NCBI GenBank assembly: GCA_000751295.2
Contig: CCMO02000001.1
Location: 3,934,615 to 3,998,614 of the forward strand
Source of the DNA: a bacterium YEK0313
GTDB taxonomy: Bacteria; Pseudomonadota; Alphaproteobacteria; Rhizobiales; Phreatobacteraceae
Direction of reading: 5' to 3'
DNA length: 64,000 nucleotides
Shown here: piece after piece, positions 34,342-44,487 of the stretch
How positions within the stretch are numbered: the stretch's first letter is position 1
Layout of the letters: the number at the start of each line of letters is the position of its first letter
The notes under the pieces: model-generated
Database searches by the model: none
The model's input: the letters and a program-made list of their open reading frames with translations, nothing else
What the model was told of the DNA's origin: nothing
Translations under genes and position numbers: made by a program

Positions 34342-35331
34342 ATGCCGAACCCATCTCAATCCCTCGCCATCGGAACGCCCGCGGCAGGCCAGCCGGGCCA
34401 TGCACGCGAACGTTCGCATATCCCGGCGATCTTCGTCGGCCTGGCGGTCGCGCTCCTGATCCTGCCGTTCCTCGTCTATCCGCTGTTCCTGATCAAGGTG
34501 CTGTGCTTCGCGCTGTTCGCGCTCGCCTTCAATCTGCTGCTCGGCTATTGCGGCCTGCTGTCGTTCGGACATGCGGCCTTCTTCGGCGCCGGCTCCTATG
34601 TCGCCGCCTATGCCGCGCTGGCCTGGCGCCTGCCGCCGGAAATGGCGGTCCTGCTCGGCATGGCGGCCGCCGCGGCGCTGGGCCTCGGCTTTGCGGTCCT
34701 CGCCATTCGCCGGCAGGGCATCTACCTGACCATGGTCACGCTGGGGCTTGCCCAGCTCGTCTATTTCGCCGTCCTCCGCTCGCCCCATGCCGGCGCCGAG
34801 GACGGGCTGCAGAACGTCCCCCGCGGCCGTCTCTTCGGGGTGATCGATCTCGCCAGCGACATGACCACCTATTTCGTCGTCGCCGCCGTGTTCCTGTCGG
34901 CGCTGCTGCTGATCTACCGGATGGTGTTCTCGCCGTTCGGCCAGGTCCTGCGGGCGATCCGGGACAACGAGCCGCGCGCCGTCTCGCTCGGCATCGACGT
35001 CCAGGCCTACAAGCTCGCCGTCTTCGTCGTCTCTGCCGCCCTGTCCGGCCTCGCCGGCGCGATGAAGGCCCTCGCCTTCCAGATCGCCTCGCTGGTGGAC
35101 GTGCACATCGCGACCTCCGGCGAGGTGGTCCTGATGACGCTGGTCGGCGGCGTCGGCACCCTGTTCGGGCCGATCGTCGGGACGGCGCTGATCGTCTCCT
35201 GCCAGAACTATCTCGCCGGCCTCGGCGAGTGGGTGGTGTTCCTGCAGGGCCTCGTCTTCGTCCTCTCCGTGCTGCTGTTCCGCGACGGTATCGTCGGCGT
35301 CCTCTCGCGCAAGATCGGGAGGCCGCTGTGA
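34342..35331 (+). CDS. Branched-chain-type ABC permease (LivM family)
   Basis: A 329-aa permease starting at ATG 34342, 5 bp after the LivH-like stop. The motif FNLLLGYCGLLSFGHAAFFG and the GGVGTLFGPIVGTALI loop near the C-terminus are typical of LivM. The stop overlaps the next start (GTGA at 35328-35331). A longer upstream extension in the same frame is antisense-like noise over livH and is not used. Confidence 0.93.
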   Translation: MPNPSQSLAIGTPAAGQPGHARERSHIPAIFVGLAVALLILPFLVYPLFLIKVLCFALFALAFNLLLGYCGLLSFGHAAFFGAGSYVAAYAALAWRLPPEMAVLLGMAAAAALGLGFAVLAIRRQGIYLTMVTLGLAQLVYFAVLRSPHAGAEDGLQNVPRGRLFGVIDLASDMTTYFVVAAVFLSALLLIYRMVFSPFGQVLRAIRDNEPRAVSLGIDVQAYKLAVFVVSAALSGLAGAMKALAFQIASLVDVHIATSGEVVLMTLVGGVGTLFGPIVGTALIVSCQNYLAGLGEWVVFLQGLVFVLSVLLFRDGIVGVLSRKIGRPL

Positions 35332-36099
35332 CCGCCGCCCCGCCGCCGGATCGGCCGGAACCGCCCGTGCTGGAGACGCGCGGCATCGCCGTGGAATTCG
35401 CCGGCTTCCGGGCGGTCGACGGCGTCAGCCTCAGTGTCGGCAAGGGCAGCATCCATGCGCTGATCGGACCGAACGGGGCCGGCAAGACGACCTGCTTCAA
35501 CCTGATCACCAGGTTTCTCACGCCGACCAGCGGGCGCATCCTGTTCAACGGCCGGGACGTGACGGCGATGCCGCCGGCCGCCATCGCGCGGCAGGGCCTC
35601 GTCAGGTCGTTCCAGATCTCGTCGATCTTCCCCGGGCTGAGCGTGAACCAGAACGTCTGCATCGCGCTGCAGAGCCGCCGGCGCCGGCTGTTCCAGTTCT
35701 GGCGCTCGGACCGGTCCCTCGCGGATCTCGCCGCGGAGGCCGACGCGCTTCTCGACCATGTCGGCCTGCTCGACCATCGCGACACGCGCGCCGCGCTGCT
35801 CTCCTATGGACGCAAGCGCGCCCTGGAGCTGGCAACCACCCTGGCGCTCGATCCGCAGGTCCTGCTGCTGGACGAACCCATGGCCGGCATGTCGCCCGAG
35901 GATGTCGTGCGGATCACCGCGCTGATCCAGCGCATTCGCCACGGCCGCACCATCCTGATGGTCGAGCACAACCTGTCCGTCGTCGCCGCGCTCTGCGACC
36001 GCATCACGGTTCTGGCCCGCGGCAAGGTGCTCGCCGAGGGCGACTACCGCACCGTCGCGGCCGATCCCCGGGTCCAGGAAGCCTATATCGGAGCGGACC

Positions 36100-36107
<8 letters not shown>
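35328..36107 (+). CDS. Branched-chain-type ABC ATP-binding protein (LivG family)
   Basis: A 259-aa ATPase starting at GTG 35328 behind GGGAGG. Walker A is GPNGAGKTT, the Q-loop region is VRSFQISSIFPGLSV, and Walker B is LLLDEPMAG. The signature is unusual: the usual LSYGQ(Q/R)R reads LLSYGRKRALELA. The last 8 bp overlap the LivF-like gene. It energises the importer together with that protein. Confidence 0.92.
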
Positions 36108-36822
<715 letters not shown>

Positions 36823-36845
36823 TTCAATCCCGGAGAGCGACCATC

Positions 36846-37694
36846 ATGGCTGTATCCATCCGATCCCTTCTGGACGCGAACGAGACGATCATCGCGCCCG
36901 GGGCCTATGACTGCCTGACGGCCAATGCGATCGACCGCGCCGGCTTCAACGCCGCCTATATGACCGGGGCCGGCGTGTCGGCGTCCCACGGCTTTCCCGA
37001 CTACGGCCTGCTGACCATGTCGGAAATGGTCGCTGTCGCCGGGCGCATCGCCAGGTCCCTGTCCATTCCGCTGATCGCCGATGGCGATACCGGCTTCGGC
37101 AATGAGCTGAACGCGGCCCGGGCGGTGCGCGAATACGAGCGCGCCGGCGTCTCCGCCATGCATATCGAGGACCAGGTGTTTCCGAAGAAATGCGGGCATT
37201 TCAGCGACAAGGCGATCATTCCGCGCGAGGACTTCATCGCCAAGATCAGGGCGGCGGCGCGCGCCCGGGAGCGGCAGGACTTCGTCCTCATCGCGCGCAC
37301 TGACGCCCGCGCCGTCGAGGGCTTCGAGACGGCGGTCGACCGCGCCTGCCGCGCGCTCGATGCCGGCGCCGATGTCGCCTTCGTCGAGGCGCCGCAGAAC
37401 CTCGACGAGATGGCCGCCATCCCGCGGCGCGTCCAGGGTCCTTGCCTCCTCAATGTCGTCTGGCGCGGCAGGACGCCGGACGTGACCTTCGCCGAAGCCG
37501 AAGACATGGGCTATCGCATCGTCATTCTGCCCAGCCTGCTGCTCAAATCGGTGATGGGACTGTCGGAAGAGATGCTCGCTGCCGCCCGGCGCGACGGCCG
37601 TCATCCGAAGCCGCCCGGCGACATCGACATTAAGGGCGGCATTGCGCGGGCCGGCGGCGCGGAATGGCGCCGCATCGAGGCGTGCATGCCATGA
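36846..37694 (+). CDS. Isocitrate lyase/PEP mutase family C-C lyase
   Basis: A 282-aa TIM-barrel lyase. The family block IEDQVFPKKCGHFSDK contains the KKCGH active-site loop with its catalytic cysteine, so it should cleave C-C bonds as in 2-methylisocitrate or 2,3-dimethylmalate lyase rather than act as PEP mutase. DGDTGFGNELNAARAV provides metal-binding Asp residues. GGAGAG lies 8 nt before the ATG. It is placed between the importer genes and the FMN reductase/LeuCD pair, consistent with the last step, releasing pyruvate- or oxaloacetate-type products. Confidence 0.87.
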   Translation: MAVSIRSLLDANETIIAPGAYDCLTANAIDRAGFNAAYMTGAGVSASHGFPDYGLLTMSEMVAVAGRIARSLSIPLIADGDTGFGNELNAARAVREYERAGVSAMHIEDQVFPKKCGHFSDKAIIPREDFIAKIRAAARARERQDFVLIARTDARAVEGFETAVDRACRALDAGADVAFVEAPQNLDEMAAIPRRVQGPCLLNVVWRGRTPDVTFAEAEDMGYRIVILPSLLLKSVMGLSEEMLAAARRDGRHPKPPGDIDIKGGIARAGGAEWRRIEACMP

Positions 37695-37756
37695 CGAGCA
37701 CCGATCCGATCTCAACCGGCCGGTCCCGCCGCCCACCCCTCCGGAGCACACCGTCC

Positions 37757-38323
37757 ATGACGAACCACCGGCCCTATATTGTCGGCATCGGCGGAACCAC
37801 CGCGAACCATTCGTCGAGCGAAAAGGCGCTGCTTGCGGCCCTCGCCCATGCCGAGCGCAACGGCGCCGAAGTCGCCGCCTTCGTATCCGACGATCTCGAC
37901 TTTCCGAACTACGGCGCCGGTCGTCTCGATGCCCGGGCCTCCCGTCTCGTCGAGGCGATCCGTCGGTGCGACGGGCTGATCATCGCCACGCCCGCCTATC
38001 ACGGCATCATGTCCGGCATGATCAAGAATGCCCTGGACTGCGTCGAGGAACTGCGCACCGACGCGCGGCCCTATCTCGACGGCCGGGCGGTAGGCACCAT
38101 CGTCTGCGCCTATGGCGACCAGGCCATGGGCACCACGCTGGCCAGCCTCAGGGCGGTCGTCCACGCGCTTCGCGGCTGGCCGACCCCCATGGGCGTCGCA
38201 ATCAATTCGAGCACCTGCCGCTTCGGCCCGGACGGCGAATGCTCGGATCCGGGCGTGACGGCGCGGCTGGCGCTGCTCGCGGACCAGACGCTCGGCTTTG
38301 CGAGGCTCTGCCATGTCGCGTGA
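37757..38323 (+). CDS. NADPH-dependent FMN reductase
   Basis: A 188-aa flavodoxin-fold reductase. YIVGIGGTTANHSSSEKALL starts the fold, and TPAYHGIMSGMIKNALDCVE is the FMN-site loop of the family. It likely reduces FMN for the LLM monooxygenase of the same operon. Start taken at ATG 37757; ATG 37691 overlaps the lyase stop (ATGA) and would add 22 residues of low-complexity sequence. The end overlaps the LeuC-like gene by 11 bp. Confidence 0.88.
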   Translation: MTNHRPYIVGIGGTTANHSSSEKALLAALAHAERNGAEVAAFVSDDLDFPNYGAGRLDARASRLVEAIRRCDGLIIATPAYHGIMSGMIKNALDCVEELRTDARPYLDGRAVGTIVCAYGDQAMGTTLASLRAVVHALRGWPTPMGVAINSSTCRFGPDGECSDPGVTARLALLADQTLGFARLCHVA

Positions 38324-39731
38324 CCCTGCTCCCGCGCCGGCGGCGCAGACCCTGTTCGACAAGCTCTGGGCGCGCCACACGGTCATGGACCATCCCATCG
38401 CCGGAACGCTGCTCTATATCGACCGCCATCTGCTGCACGAGGGATCGCGCAATGCCTTCTCGCTGCTGGCGCGCAAGGGCCTCGCGGTCCGTCGGCCGGA
38501 CCTGACGGTCGCGACCGCCGATCACTATGTCCCGACCCGCCAGCGCGACATTGCCGCGATCGAGGCCGCTTCGACCCGCGAGATCGTCGCCGACCTGACC
38601 GCGAACACTACGGCCGCGGGCATCCGGCTGTTCGACATCGCCCATCCGCAGCAGGGGATCGTGCACGTGATCGGGCCGGAGCTCGGCCTCAGCCTGCCGG
38701 GCATGACCATCATCTGCGGTGACAGCCACACCGCCACCCATGGCGCGCTCGGGGCGCTCGCCTTCGGTGTCGGTGCCTCGCAGGTGGCGCATGCGCTCGC
38801 CACCCAGACGCTCTGGCAGAAGAAGCCCCGCCAGATGCGCATCCGCATCGAGGGAACCCTGCGTCCCGGAACCTTCGCCAAGGACCTGATCCTGGCGGTG
38901 ATCGCGACCATCGGCGCGGCGGGCGGCACCGGCCACGCGATCGAATATGCTGGTTCGGCCGTGGACGCCCTGTCGATCGAAGGGCGCCTGACCCTCTGCA
39001 ACATGACGATCGAGGCCGGCGCCCGTTTCGGATTGATCGCGCCTGACGATGTGACTTTCGCCTATGTCGACGGCCGCCCCTTCGCACCGACCGGAGCGAC
39101 CCGCGAGCGCCAGCTCGCCGACTGGCGGACGCTCGCCACCGACACCGGCGCGGCCTTCGACCGGGAGGTCGTGCTGGACGCGGCGAAGGTCGATCCGATG
39201 ATCACCTGGGGCACCAGCCCGGAGGACGGCGTGCCGGTCGGCGGCCGCGTCCCCGATCCGGACGGCATTGCCGATCCGCTCCGCCGGGCCGGCAAGCGCG
39301 AGGCGCTGGACTATATGGGCCTCGAGCCGGGCGCGCCGATCGCGTCCATTGCCTTCGACCGGGTCTTCATCGGCTCATGCACCAACGGGCGGCTCGAGGA
39401 TCTGCGGGCCGCCGCCGCCGTCGCGCAGGGGCGGCGCGCCGTCATCCCGGCGATCGTCGTGCCCGGCTCCACGGAGGTCCGCGCGCGGGCCGAGGCGGAA
39501 GGTCTCGACCGGATCTTCACCGCGGCCGGCTTCGAATGGCGCATGTCGGGCTGTTCCATGTGCGTCGGCATGAACGGCGATCTCGGCCGTCCCGGCGAGC
39601 GCTGCGCCTCGACCTCGAACCGGAACTTCGTCGGCCGGCAGGGCAAGGGGGTCCGCACCCATCTGATGAGCCCGGCCATGGCGGCGGCGGTCGCCGTCAA
39701 TGGCCGTGCGGTGGACATATCGAGGAGCTGA
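38313..39731 (+). CDS. Aconitase-family hydratase, large subunit (LeuC-like)
   Basis: A 472-aa [4Fe-4S] (de)hydratase large subunit. Cluster cysteines are in IGSCTNGRLEDLR and MSGCSMCVGMN; the substrate-side motif GDSHTATHGALGALAFGVG is intact. Compared with leucine-pathway LeuC, the usual DHNVPT reads DHYVPT (about residue 72). This and the operon make a biosynthetic role unlikely; a catabolic hydratase of a maleate/citraconate-type acid fits better. Paired with the small subunit 5 bp downstream. Confidence 0.88.
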   Translation: MSRDPAPAPAAQTLFDKLWARHTVMDHPIAGTLLYIDRHLLHEGSRNAFSLLARKGLAVRRPDLTVATADHYVPTRQRDIAAIEAASTREIVADLTANTTAAGIRLFDIAHPQQGIVHVIGPELGLSLPGMTIICGDSHTATHGALGALAFGVGASQVAHALATQTLWQKKPRQMRIRIEGTLRPGTFAKDLILAVIATIGAAGGTGHAIEYAGSAVDALSIEGRLTLCNMTIEAGARFGLIAPDDVTFAYVDGRPFAPTGATRERQLADWRTLATDTGAAFDREVVLDAAKVDPMITWGTSPEDGVPVGGRVPDPDGIADPLRRAGKREALDYMGLEPGAPIASIAFDRVFIGSCTNGRLEDLRAAAAVAQGRRAVIPAIVVPGSTEVRARAEAEGLDRIFTAAGFEWRMSGCSMCVGMNGDLGRPGERCASTSNRNFVGRQGKGVRTHLMSPAMAAAVAVNGRAVDISRS

Positions 39732-39736
39732 GCGGC

Positions 39737-40327
39737 ATGCGCCCCTTCACCAAGGTCCGATCGGTCGCCGCGCCGCTGCCGCTCGACAATGTCGACACCG
39801 ATCAGATCCTGCCGGCGCGGTTCCTGTCGCAGCGGCGCGAGGACGGTTATGCCGACTATTGCTTCCGCGACCTGCGCTTCGCCGCCGACGGTTCGCCGCT
39901 CGCCGAATTCCCGCTCAACCAGCCGCGCTACAAGGGTGCGAGCATCCTTGTCGCCGGCAGCAATTTCGGCTGCGGGTCGTCGCGCGAGGGCGCGGTCTAT
40001 GCCCTGATGGATTGCGGCATCCGGGCGATCATCGCCGAGAGCTTCGGCGACATCTTCCATCAGAACGCGCTGGTCAACGGGATGCTGCCGGTCGTGCTGG
40101 CCAAGGCCCAGGTCGCCGCGATCATGGAGCGGGCGGACAATCCGGCGGCGGGCGCAATCGAGATCGACCTGGAAGCGCAGCGCGTCGTGCTGGGCTCCAC
40201 GGCCATCGATTTCGCCATCGACCCGTTCCGCCGCCACTGCCTGCTGAACGGCGTCGACGACATCGACTTCACGCTTCAGTTCGCGGCGGATATCGGCCGC
40301 TATGAAGCCCAGCACGGACTCGCCTGA
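39737..40327 (+). CDS. Aconitase-family hydratase, small subunit (LeuD-like)
   Basis: A 196-aa swivel-domain subunit. NVDTDQILPARFL and GSNFGCGSSREGAVYALMDC define the family. Leucine-pathway LeuD has SSREHA in this loop; here it is SSREGA, changing a substrate-contact region. It forms the active enzyme with the preceding large subunit. Last gene of the operon; a 234-bp gap follows. Confidence 0.88.
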   Translation: MRPFTKVRSVAAPLPLDNVDTDQILPARFLSQRREDGYADYCFRDLRFAADGSPLAEFPLNQPRYKGASILVAGSNFGCGSSREGAVYALMDCGIRAIIAESFGDIFHQNALVNGMLPVVLAKAQVAAIMERADNPAAGAIEIDLEAQRVVLGSTAIDFAIDPFRRHCLLNGVDDIDFTLQFAADIGRYEAQHGLA

Positions 40328-40468
40328 ACCGGGCGCCACCGGCGCTCCGCCCGGCCGGCCGAGCGAAGTACCGGTCGGGACGCGGAACGTCGCGCGGCGG
40401 CAGGCTCCTCGTCCCCTGCCCCGTCCCGGGCCCATCGGCGGCAGCCCAGGCCAGAAAAACGAAGCAAC

Positions 40469-40493
40469 GGAACAATGCTGACGGCAGCAGGTT
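40469..40493 (+). promoter_or_regulatory. EcfG-type general stress promoter for the YciF-like gene
   Basis: GGAAC (40469-40473), 16 bp, GGTT (40490-40493). The alphaproteobacterial EcfG consensus is GGAAC-N16/17-CGTT; only one base of the -10 differs. It ends 68 bp before the ATG of the YciF-like gene. A small hairpin ACCGC/GCGGT with TTTT lies between (40519-40541). Confidence 0.55.
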
Positions 40494-40561
40494 CGCATTC
40501 CGAGCGGGCTCGGCAGTGACCGCAGCCGGCTCGCGGTTTTTCCATTGTTCCGGAGACGACC

Positions 40562-41056
40562 ATGGCCAAGGCCCCGAAAGATCTCAGCGACCTGTTCCAC
40601 GAGACGCTGAAGGACATCTACTACGCGGAAAAGCAGATCCTGCGCGCTCTGCCGAAAATGGCCAAGAATGCCCAGACCGACGAGCTGCGCGCGGCATTCG
40701 AGAAGCATCACGACGAGACCGAGGGCCATGTCGAGCGCCTTGACCAGGTCTTCGAGATGATCGGCAAGACGCCGCGCGGCAAGACCTGCGACGCCATCAT
40801 CGGCATTCTCGACGAGGGCAAGGAGATCATGGAGGAGTTCGCGCAGACCGAAGCGCTCGACCCGGGCATGCTGGCCGCGGCGCAGGCGGTGGAGCACTAC
40901 GAGATCAGCCGCTACGGCACGCTGAAGACCTGGGCGCAGCAGCTCGGCCTGAAGGATGCCGTGCCGCTTCTCGAGGCCACGCTGTCGGAGGAGAAGAAGA
41001 CCGACGAGCTGCTGACCCGCCTTGCCCTCGCCAATGTCAACAAGAAGGCGGCCTGA
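40562..41056 (+). CDS. YciF/DUF892 ferritin-like protein
   Basis: A 164-aa four-helix ferritin-like protein. The family block is DLFHETLKDIYYAEKQILRA (10-29), with the metal-ligand-type EKHHDETEGHVERLDQVFEM (47-66) and a second pair around VEHYEISRYGTLKTW. DUF892 proteins are stress-induced and probably bind di-iron; enzymatic role unknown. CGGAG lies 9 nt before the ATG, and an EcfG-type promoter lies upstream. Confidence 0.9.
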   Translation: MAKAPKDLSDLFHETLKDIYYAEKQILRALPKMAKNAQTDELRAAFEKHHDETEGHVERLDQVFEMIGKTPRGKTCDAIIGILDEGKEIMEEFAQTEALDPGMLAAAQAVEHYEISRYGTLKTWAQQLGLKDAVPLLEATLSEEKKTDELLTRLALANVNKKAA

Positions 41057-41231
41057 CGATCGCCCTTTCCTGCGAAGCTTCCGCCGGCGGGTCGCCGCCG
41101 CCGGCGCCCTCGCGGCAGGCAAGCGCGCGCCGCGCCGACGGCCCCATGCGCGGGCGGACGGCCCGCGCGATGTCCATGGGGACAGCGACAGGCGGGGCGG
41201 CGGATCGTCGCCGCCTGAGCCGGCGATCCGC

Positions 41232-42035
41232 TTATGATGACGACTTGCCGGTGCCGGGAGCGGCCATCTTGCGGTGCTGGGCGGCCAGCATCTCGGCTGG
41301 GACGATGTTGGCGAACGCCGCCCGCACCTTGTTCATCCAGCCGCTGACGACATCCCCTTCACCGTTCAGCATCGCCTCGAAGCCGGTCCGCGCGACGTCC
41401 GCCGGATCGTCCTTCTCGGCCTGGCCGAGCTTCGTGTCGAGCATGCCCGCCCGAGCGAAGAATTCCGTTTCTGTGGCGCCGGGCATGAGACACGTCACCG
41501 TCACGCCGGTGTCCTCCAGTTCGTTGCGCAGGGCGAAAGCGAAGGAGTCGATGAAGGCCTTCGAACCATTGTAGACCGCCTGGAACGGCCCCGGCATGAA
41601 GCCGGCAATGGAGCCGGTGATGAGAATGCGCCCCATGCCGTCCCGCCGCATGTCACGGCCGACGCGGTGGATCAGGTAGAGCGTGCCGGTCACGTTCGTC
41701 TCGATCACCCGGCGCCATTCGTCGACCTCCTCGTCGAGGAAGGCATGGCCGGCGCCTTTGCCGGCATTGGCAAGGAGTGCCGCCACCGGCTGGCCGGTGC
41801 CGCCGACGACATCGTAGAGCGTGTCGACGCCCGCCATGGTCGCGAGGTCGACATCGACCGGATGGACGACGGCGCCCAGCTTCCGCAGCGATTGCGCGGC
41901 GACCTCGAGCTGCCCGTCGTTCGACGCGATCACCAGGTCGTAGCCCTTCTCGGCGGCGAGCTTGGCGAGTTCGTAGCCTATGCCTGTCGATGCGCCGGTG
42001 ACGACGGCGAGCGGCCGTGATGCGGAGGTCATCAT
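41232..42035 (-). CDS. SDR family oxidoreductase (DltE/YqjQ type)
   Basis: A 267-aa short-chain dehydrogenase. NAD(P) motif TGASTGIG, then LLANAGKGAG in the NAG position and catalytic YNGSKAFIDSF. GAGGTGCTC precedes ATG 42035; ATG 42032 is next in frame. It starts 7 bp after the alcohol dehydrogenase stop, so both come from one transcript. Substrate unknown; probably stress-related carbonyl metabolism. Confidence 0.87.
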   Translation of the reverse strand: MMTSASRPLAVVTGASTGIGYELAKLAAEKGYDLVIASNDGQLEVAAQSLRKLGAVVHPVDVDLATMAGVDTLYDVVGGTGQPVAALLANAGKGAGHAFLDEEVDEWRRVIETNVTGTLYLIHRVGRDMRRDGMGRILITGSIAGFMPGPFQAVYNGSKAFIDSFAFALRNELEDTGVTVTCLMPGATETEFFARAGMLDTKLGQAEKDDPADVARTGFEAMLNGEGDVVSGWMNKVRAAFANIVPAEMLAAQHRKMAAPGTGKSSS

Positions 42036-42042
42036 GAGCACC

Positions 42043-43212
42043 TCACGGTTGGAGAACCACCTTGATGCAGCCGTCCTTCTTCTCGCGGAAGGTCCTGTAG
42101 AGGTCCGGCCCGTCGTCCAGCAGCGCGCGATGCGTGATGACAAAGGAAGGATCGATCTCGCCCTTGGCGATGCGATCGAGCAGGGCCGGCATGTAGCGCT
42201 GCACCGGCGTCTGGGCCATGCGGAAGGTGAGGCCGCGATTGATCGCCGACCCCATGGGAATCTTGTCGAGATAGCCGCCATAGACCCCGACGATCGAGAC
42301 GATGCCGAAGTTCCGGCAGCAATGGATCGCCTGGCGAAGGACATGCGGCCGGTCGGTCCCCATGAAGGTGGCCACCTTGAGCCGGTCGACGACGGAATCC
42401 AGTGAAGCCAAGGCATCGGCCTCGGTGCCGACGGCATCGATGCAGGCATCGGCGCCGCGTCCGGCCGTGAGCTCCTTGATCCGGTCGTAGACGTCGTCGG
42501 TCCGGAAATCGATGGTCTCGGCACCGCCGCGGCGGGCAAGCTCCAGCCGTTCCGGCACGGTGTCGACCGCCAGAACCCGGCCGGCGCCCAGCAGGAATGC
42601 GCTGCGGATCGCCATCTGCCCGACCGGGCCGCATCCCCAAATGGCGATCGTGTCGCCCGGCTGGATGTCGCAGAAGTCGGCGGCCATGTAGCCGGTCGGG
42701 AAAATGTCCGAAAGGAAGAGCACCTGTTCGTCGGACAGGCCATCGGGCACCTTGATGGCCCCGGTATCGGCATAGGGCACGCGCAGATATTCGGCCTGGC
42801 CACCGGCATATCCGCCGAGCAGGTGGGAATATCCGAACAGTCCTGAAGGTGACGAGCCCCAGAGCTTTTCAGCCGCCGCGCGGTTGGGATTCGACCGCTC
42901 GCAGCCGGAGAATTGGCCGCGCTTGCAGAAAAAGCAAGCGCCGCAGGCTATCGTGAACGGCACGACCACGCGGTCGCCGACCTTCAACGCCTTGTTGTCC
43001 CGGCCGACCTCCACCACCTCGCCCATCGCCTCGTGGCCGAGAACGTCGCCGGCCTCCATGGACGGGATGAGGCCGCCATAGATGTGCAGGTCGGAACCGC
43101 AGATGGCACAGGCCGTCACCTTGATGATGGCGTCGCGGCCGTCGCTGATGGCCGGATCGGGTACGCGCTCGCAGCGAACGTCGCCCTTGCCATGCCAGGT
43201 GAGAGCTCTCAT
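42043..43212 (-). CDS. Zinc-dependent alcohol dehydrogenase (formaldehyde-DH-like)
   Basis: A 389-aa MDR enzyme. Catalytic zinc ligands appear in AICGSDLHIYGG and GHEAMGEVVEVG; the structural zinc cluster is CGACFFCKRGQFSGC. The Rossmann motif is IWGCGPVGQMA. The family (glutathione-independent formaldehyde DH-like) oxidises alcohols or aldehydes with NAD. An exact EcfG-type promoter lies 54 bp upstream, so it is probably part of the general stress response. Confidence 0.92.
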   Translation of the reverse strand: MRALTWHGKGDVRCERVPDPAISDGRDAIIKVTACAICGSDLHIYGGLIPSMEAGDVLGHEAMGEVVEVGRDNKALKVGDRVVVPFTIACGACFFCKRGQFSGCERSNPNRAAAEKLWGSSPSGLFGYSHLLGGYAGGQAEYLRVPYADTGAIKVPDGLSDEQVLFLSDIFPTGYMAADFCDIQPGDTIAIWGCGPVGQMAIRSAFLLGAGRVLAVDTVPERLELARRGGAETIDFRTDDVYDRIKELTAGRGADACIDAVGTEADALASLDSVVDRLKVATFMGTDRPHVLRQAIHCCRNFGIVSIVGVYGGYLDKIPMGSAINRGLTFRMAQTPVQRYMPALLDRIAKGEIDPSFVITHRALLDDGPDLYRTFREKKDGCIKVVLQP

Positions 43213-43265
43213 GGCGGCAACTCCCAGGCTTGTGGCTGGAACAATTATCGAGGGATCAGTGGGCC

Positions 43266-43290
43266 AACGCCGCGTTTCCGCGCGAGTTCC
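43266..43290 (-). promoter_or_regulatory. EcfG-type general stress promoter for the dehydrogenase-SDR operon
   Basis: On the minus strand GGAAC (43290-43286), 16 bp, CGTT (43269-43266): an exact match to the alphaproteobacterial sigma-EcfG consensus, correctly placed for the gene starting at 43212. Confidence 0.68.
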
Positions 43291-43470
43291 TCGGCGCAGG
43301 CGAAAGCGGCCGCCGGACAGGAGCCTTCAGAAGCGGCCGCGCCTTGGCCGGGCGCCGATCCCGACCGCGCGGGGAAAAACGGCCGGCGGCGAAACATCGG
43401 CCTCGGCGGCAGGTTCCCTCGTTGGTGCTGGCCGGCCAGTGCCCCCCGCAAGAGCGCCACGGAGCCCGCC

Positions 43471-44388
43471 ATGTTCATGCGCCTCAATCGCCTTCAGGTC
43501 GACCTTCCCGCGCCAGCCAGACAGGACCCCAATGCCGCCGCTGCCCTCCAGGAACTGCTGGGCGGCAAATACGGGGAAATGTCGACGCTCGGGAACTATC
43601 TGTTTCAGAGCTTCAACTTCCGCAGCAAGTCGAAGCTGCGGCCGTTCTACAGCCTGGTGGCCGCGATCACCGCGGAGGAACTGGGCCATGTCGAATTGGT
43701 CAGCAACGGCGTCGCCATGCTGAACAACGGCCCCGATTCCGATCTCGACGCGGTCGCGGGCGACGACATTTCGGACGCGCCCTACGAGGCCATGAAGGAC
43801 ATCCGGCTGGCCTCGGCCTTCCTTTCCAATGCCGGCGGCGCGACGCCGGTCAATGCCAATGGCGCGTCATGGAACACGGATTTCGTCACGACGACCGGCA
43901 ATGTCATCGTCGACCTCCTGCACAATTTCCACCTCGAATGCGGCGCCCGGCTTCACAAGCTGCGCGTCTATGAGACCCTTTCGGAGGCCACCGGCCGCGA
44001 GGTCTGCGGCTATCTTCTCGTCCGCGGCTCGGTGCATGCCCACGCCTATGCGCTCGCGCTGAAGTCCCTGACCGGCGTGGACATCGAGAACATGCTGCCG
44101 ACCCCGAACATCAATCTCGACCGGATACCGGAATGCCGGAAATACCTGGCGGAGGGGTCGCATCGCCGCCTCTATACGTTCAGTCCTGACGACTACCGGG
44201 ACATTGCGGGCATCTGGAGCGGCAGCGCGCTGCCAGGAGACCCGCCCGGCGAACTGGCCGTGGTCGAAGGCGCCCCCGAGGGCGGCAAGATCCACGATCT
44301 GACAGGCGATCCCTCGGTGTTCGCGCCGAACTACGCGCCCGAGGAAATGTTTGAGGTCGCCGCCAAGCTTTACCAGAAATCCCGCTAG
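43471..44388 (+). CDS. Manganese catalase
   Basis: A 305-aa non-haem catalase decomposing hydrogen peroxide at a di-Mn site. The first ligand helix is KYGEMSTLGNYLFQSFNF; the second is AAITAEELGHVELVSNGVAM with the ExxH pair; the second half supplies LHNFHLECGARLHKLRVYE and LLVRGSVHAHAYALAL with Glu and His. ATG 43471 has GGAG upstream. Divergent from the dehydrogenase gene across 258 bp; no EcfG-like box is seen on this strand. Confidence 0.93.
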   Translation: MFMRLNRLQVDLPAPARQDPNAAAALQELLGGKYGEMSTLGNYLFQSFNFRSKSKLRPFYSLVAAITAEELGHVELVSNGVAMLNNGPDSDLDAVAGDDISDAPYEAMKDIRLASAFLSNAGGATPVNANGASWNTDFVTTTGNVIVDLLHNFHLECGARLHKLRVYETLSEATGREVCGYLLVRGSVHAHAYALALKSLTGVDIENMLPTPNINLDRIPECRKYLAEGSHRRLYTFSPDDYRDIAGIWSGSALPGDPPGELAVVEGAPEGGKIHDLTGDPSVFAPNYAPEEMFEVAAKLYQKSR

Positions 44389-44487
44389 CGGCGCCGGATC
44401 TGCGGCGCCGATCGCGCGGGCGGGCGGGGCTCCCCTGCCCGCAGCAATGCCAGGCCGATGGCCCGCCGGGCCATCGGCAAGGGCGGC

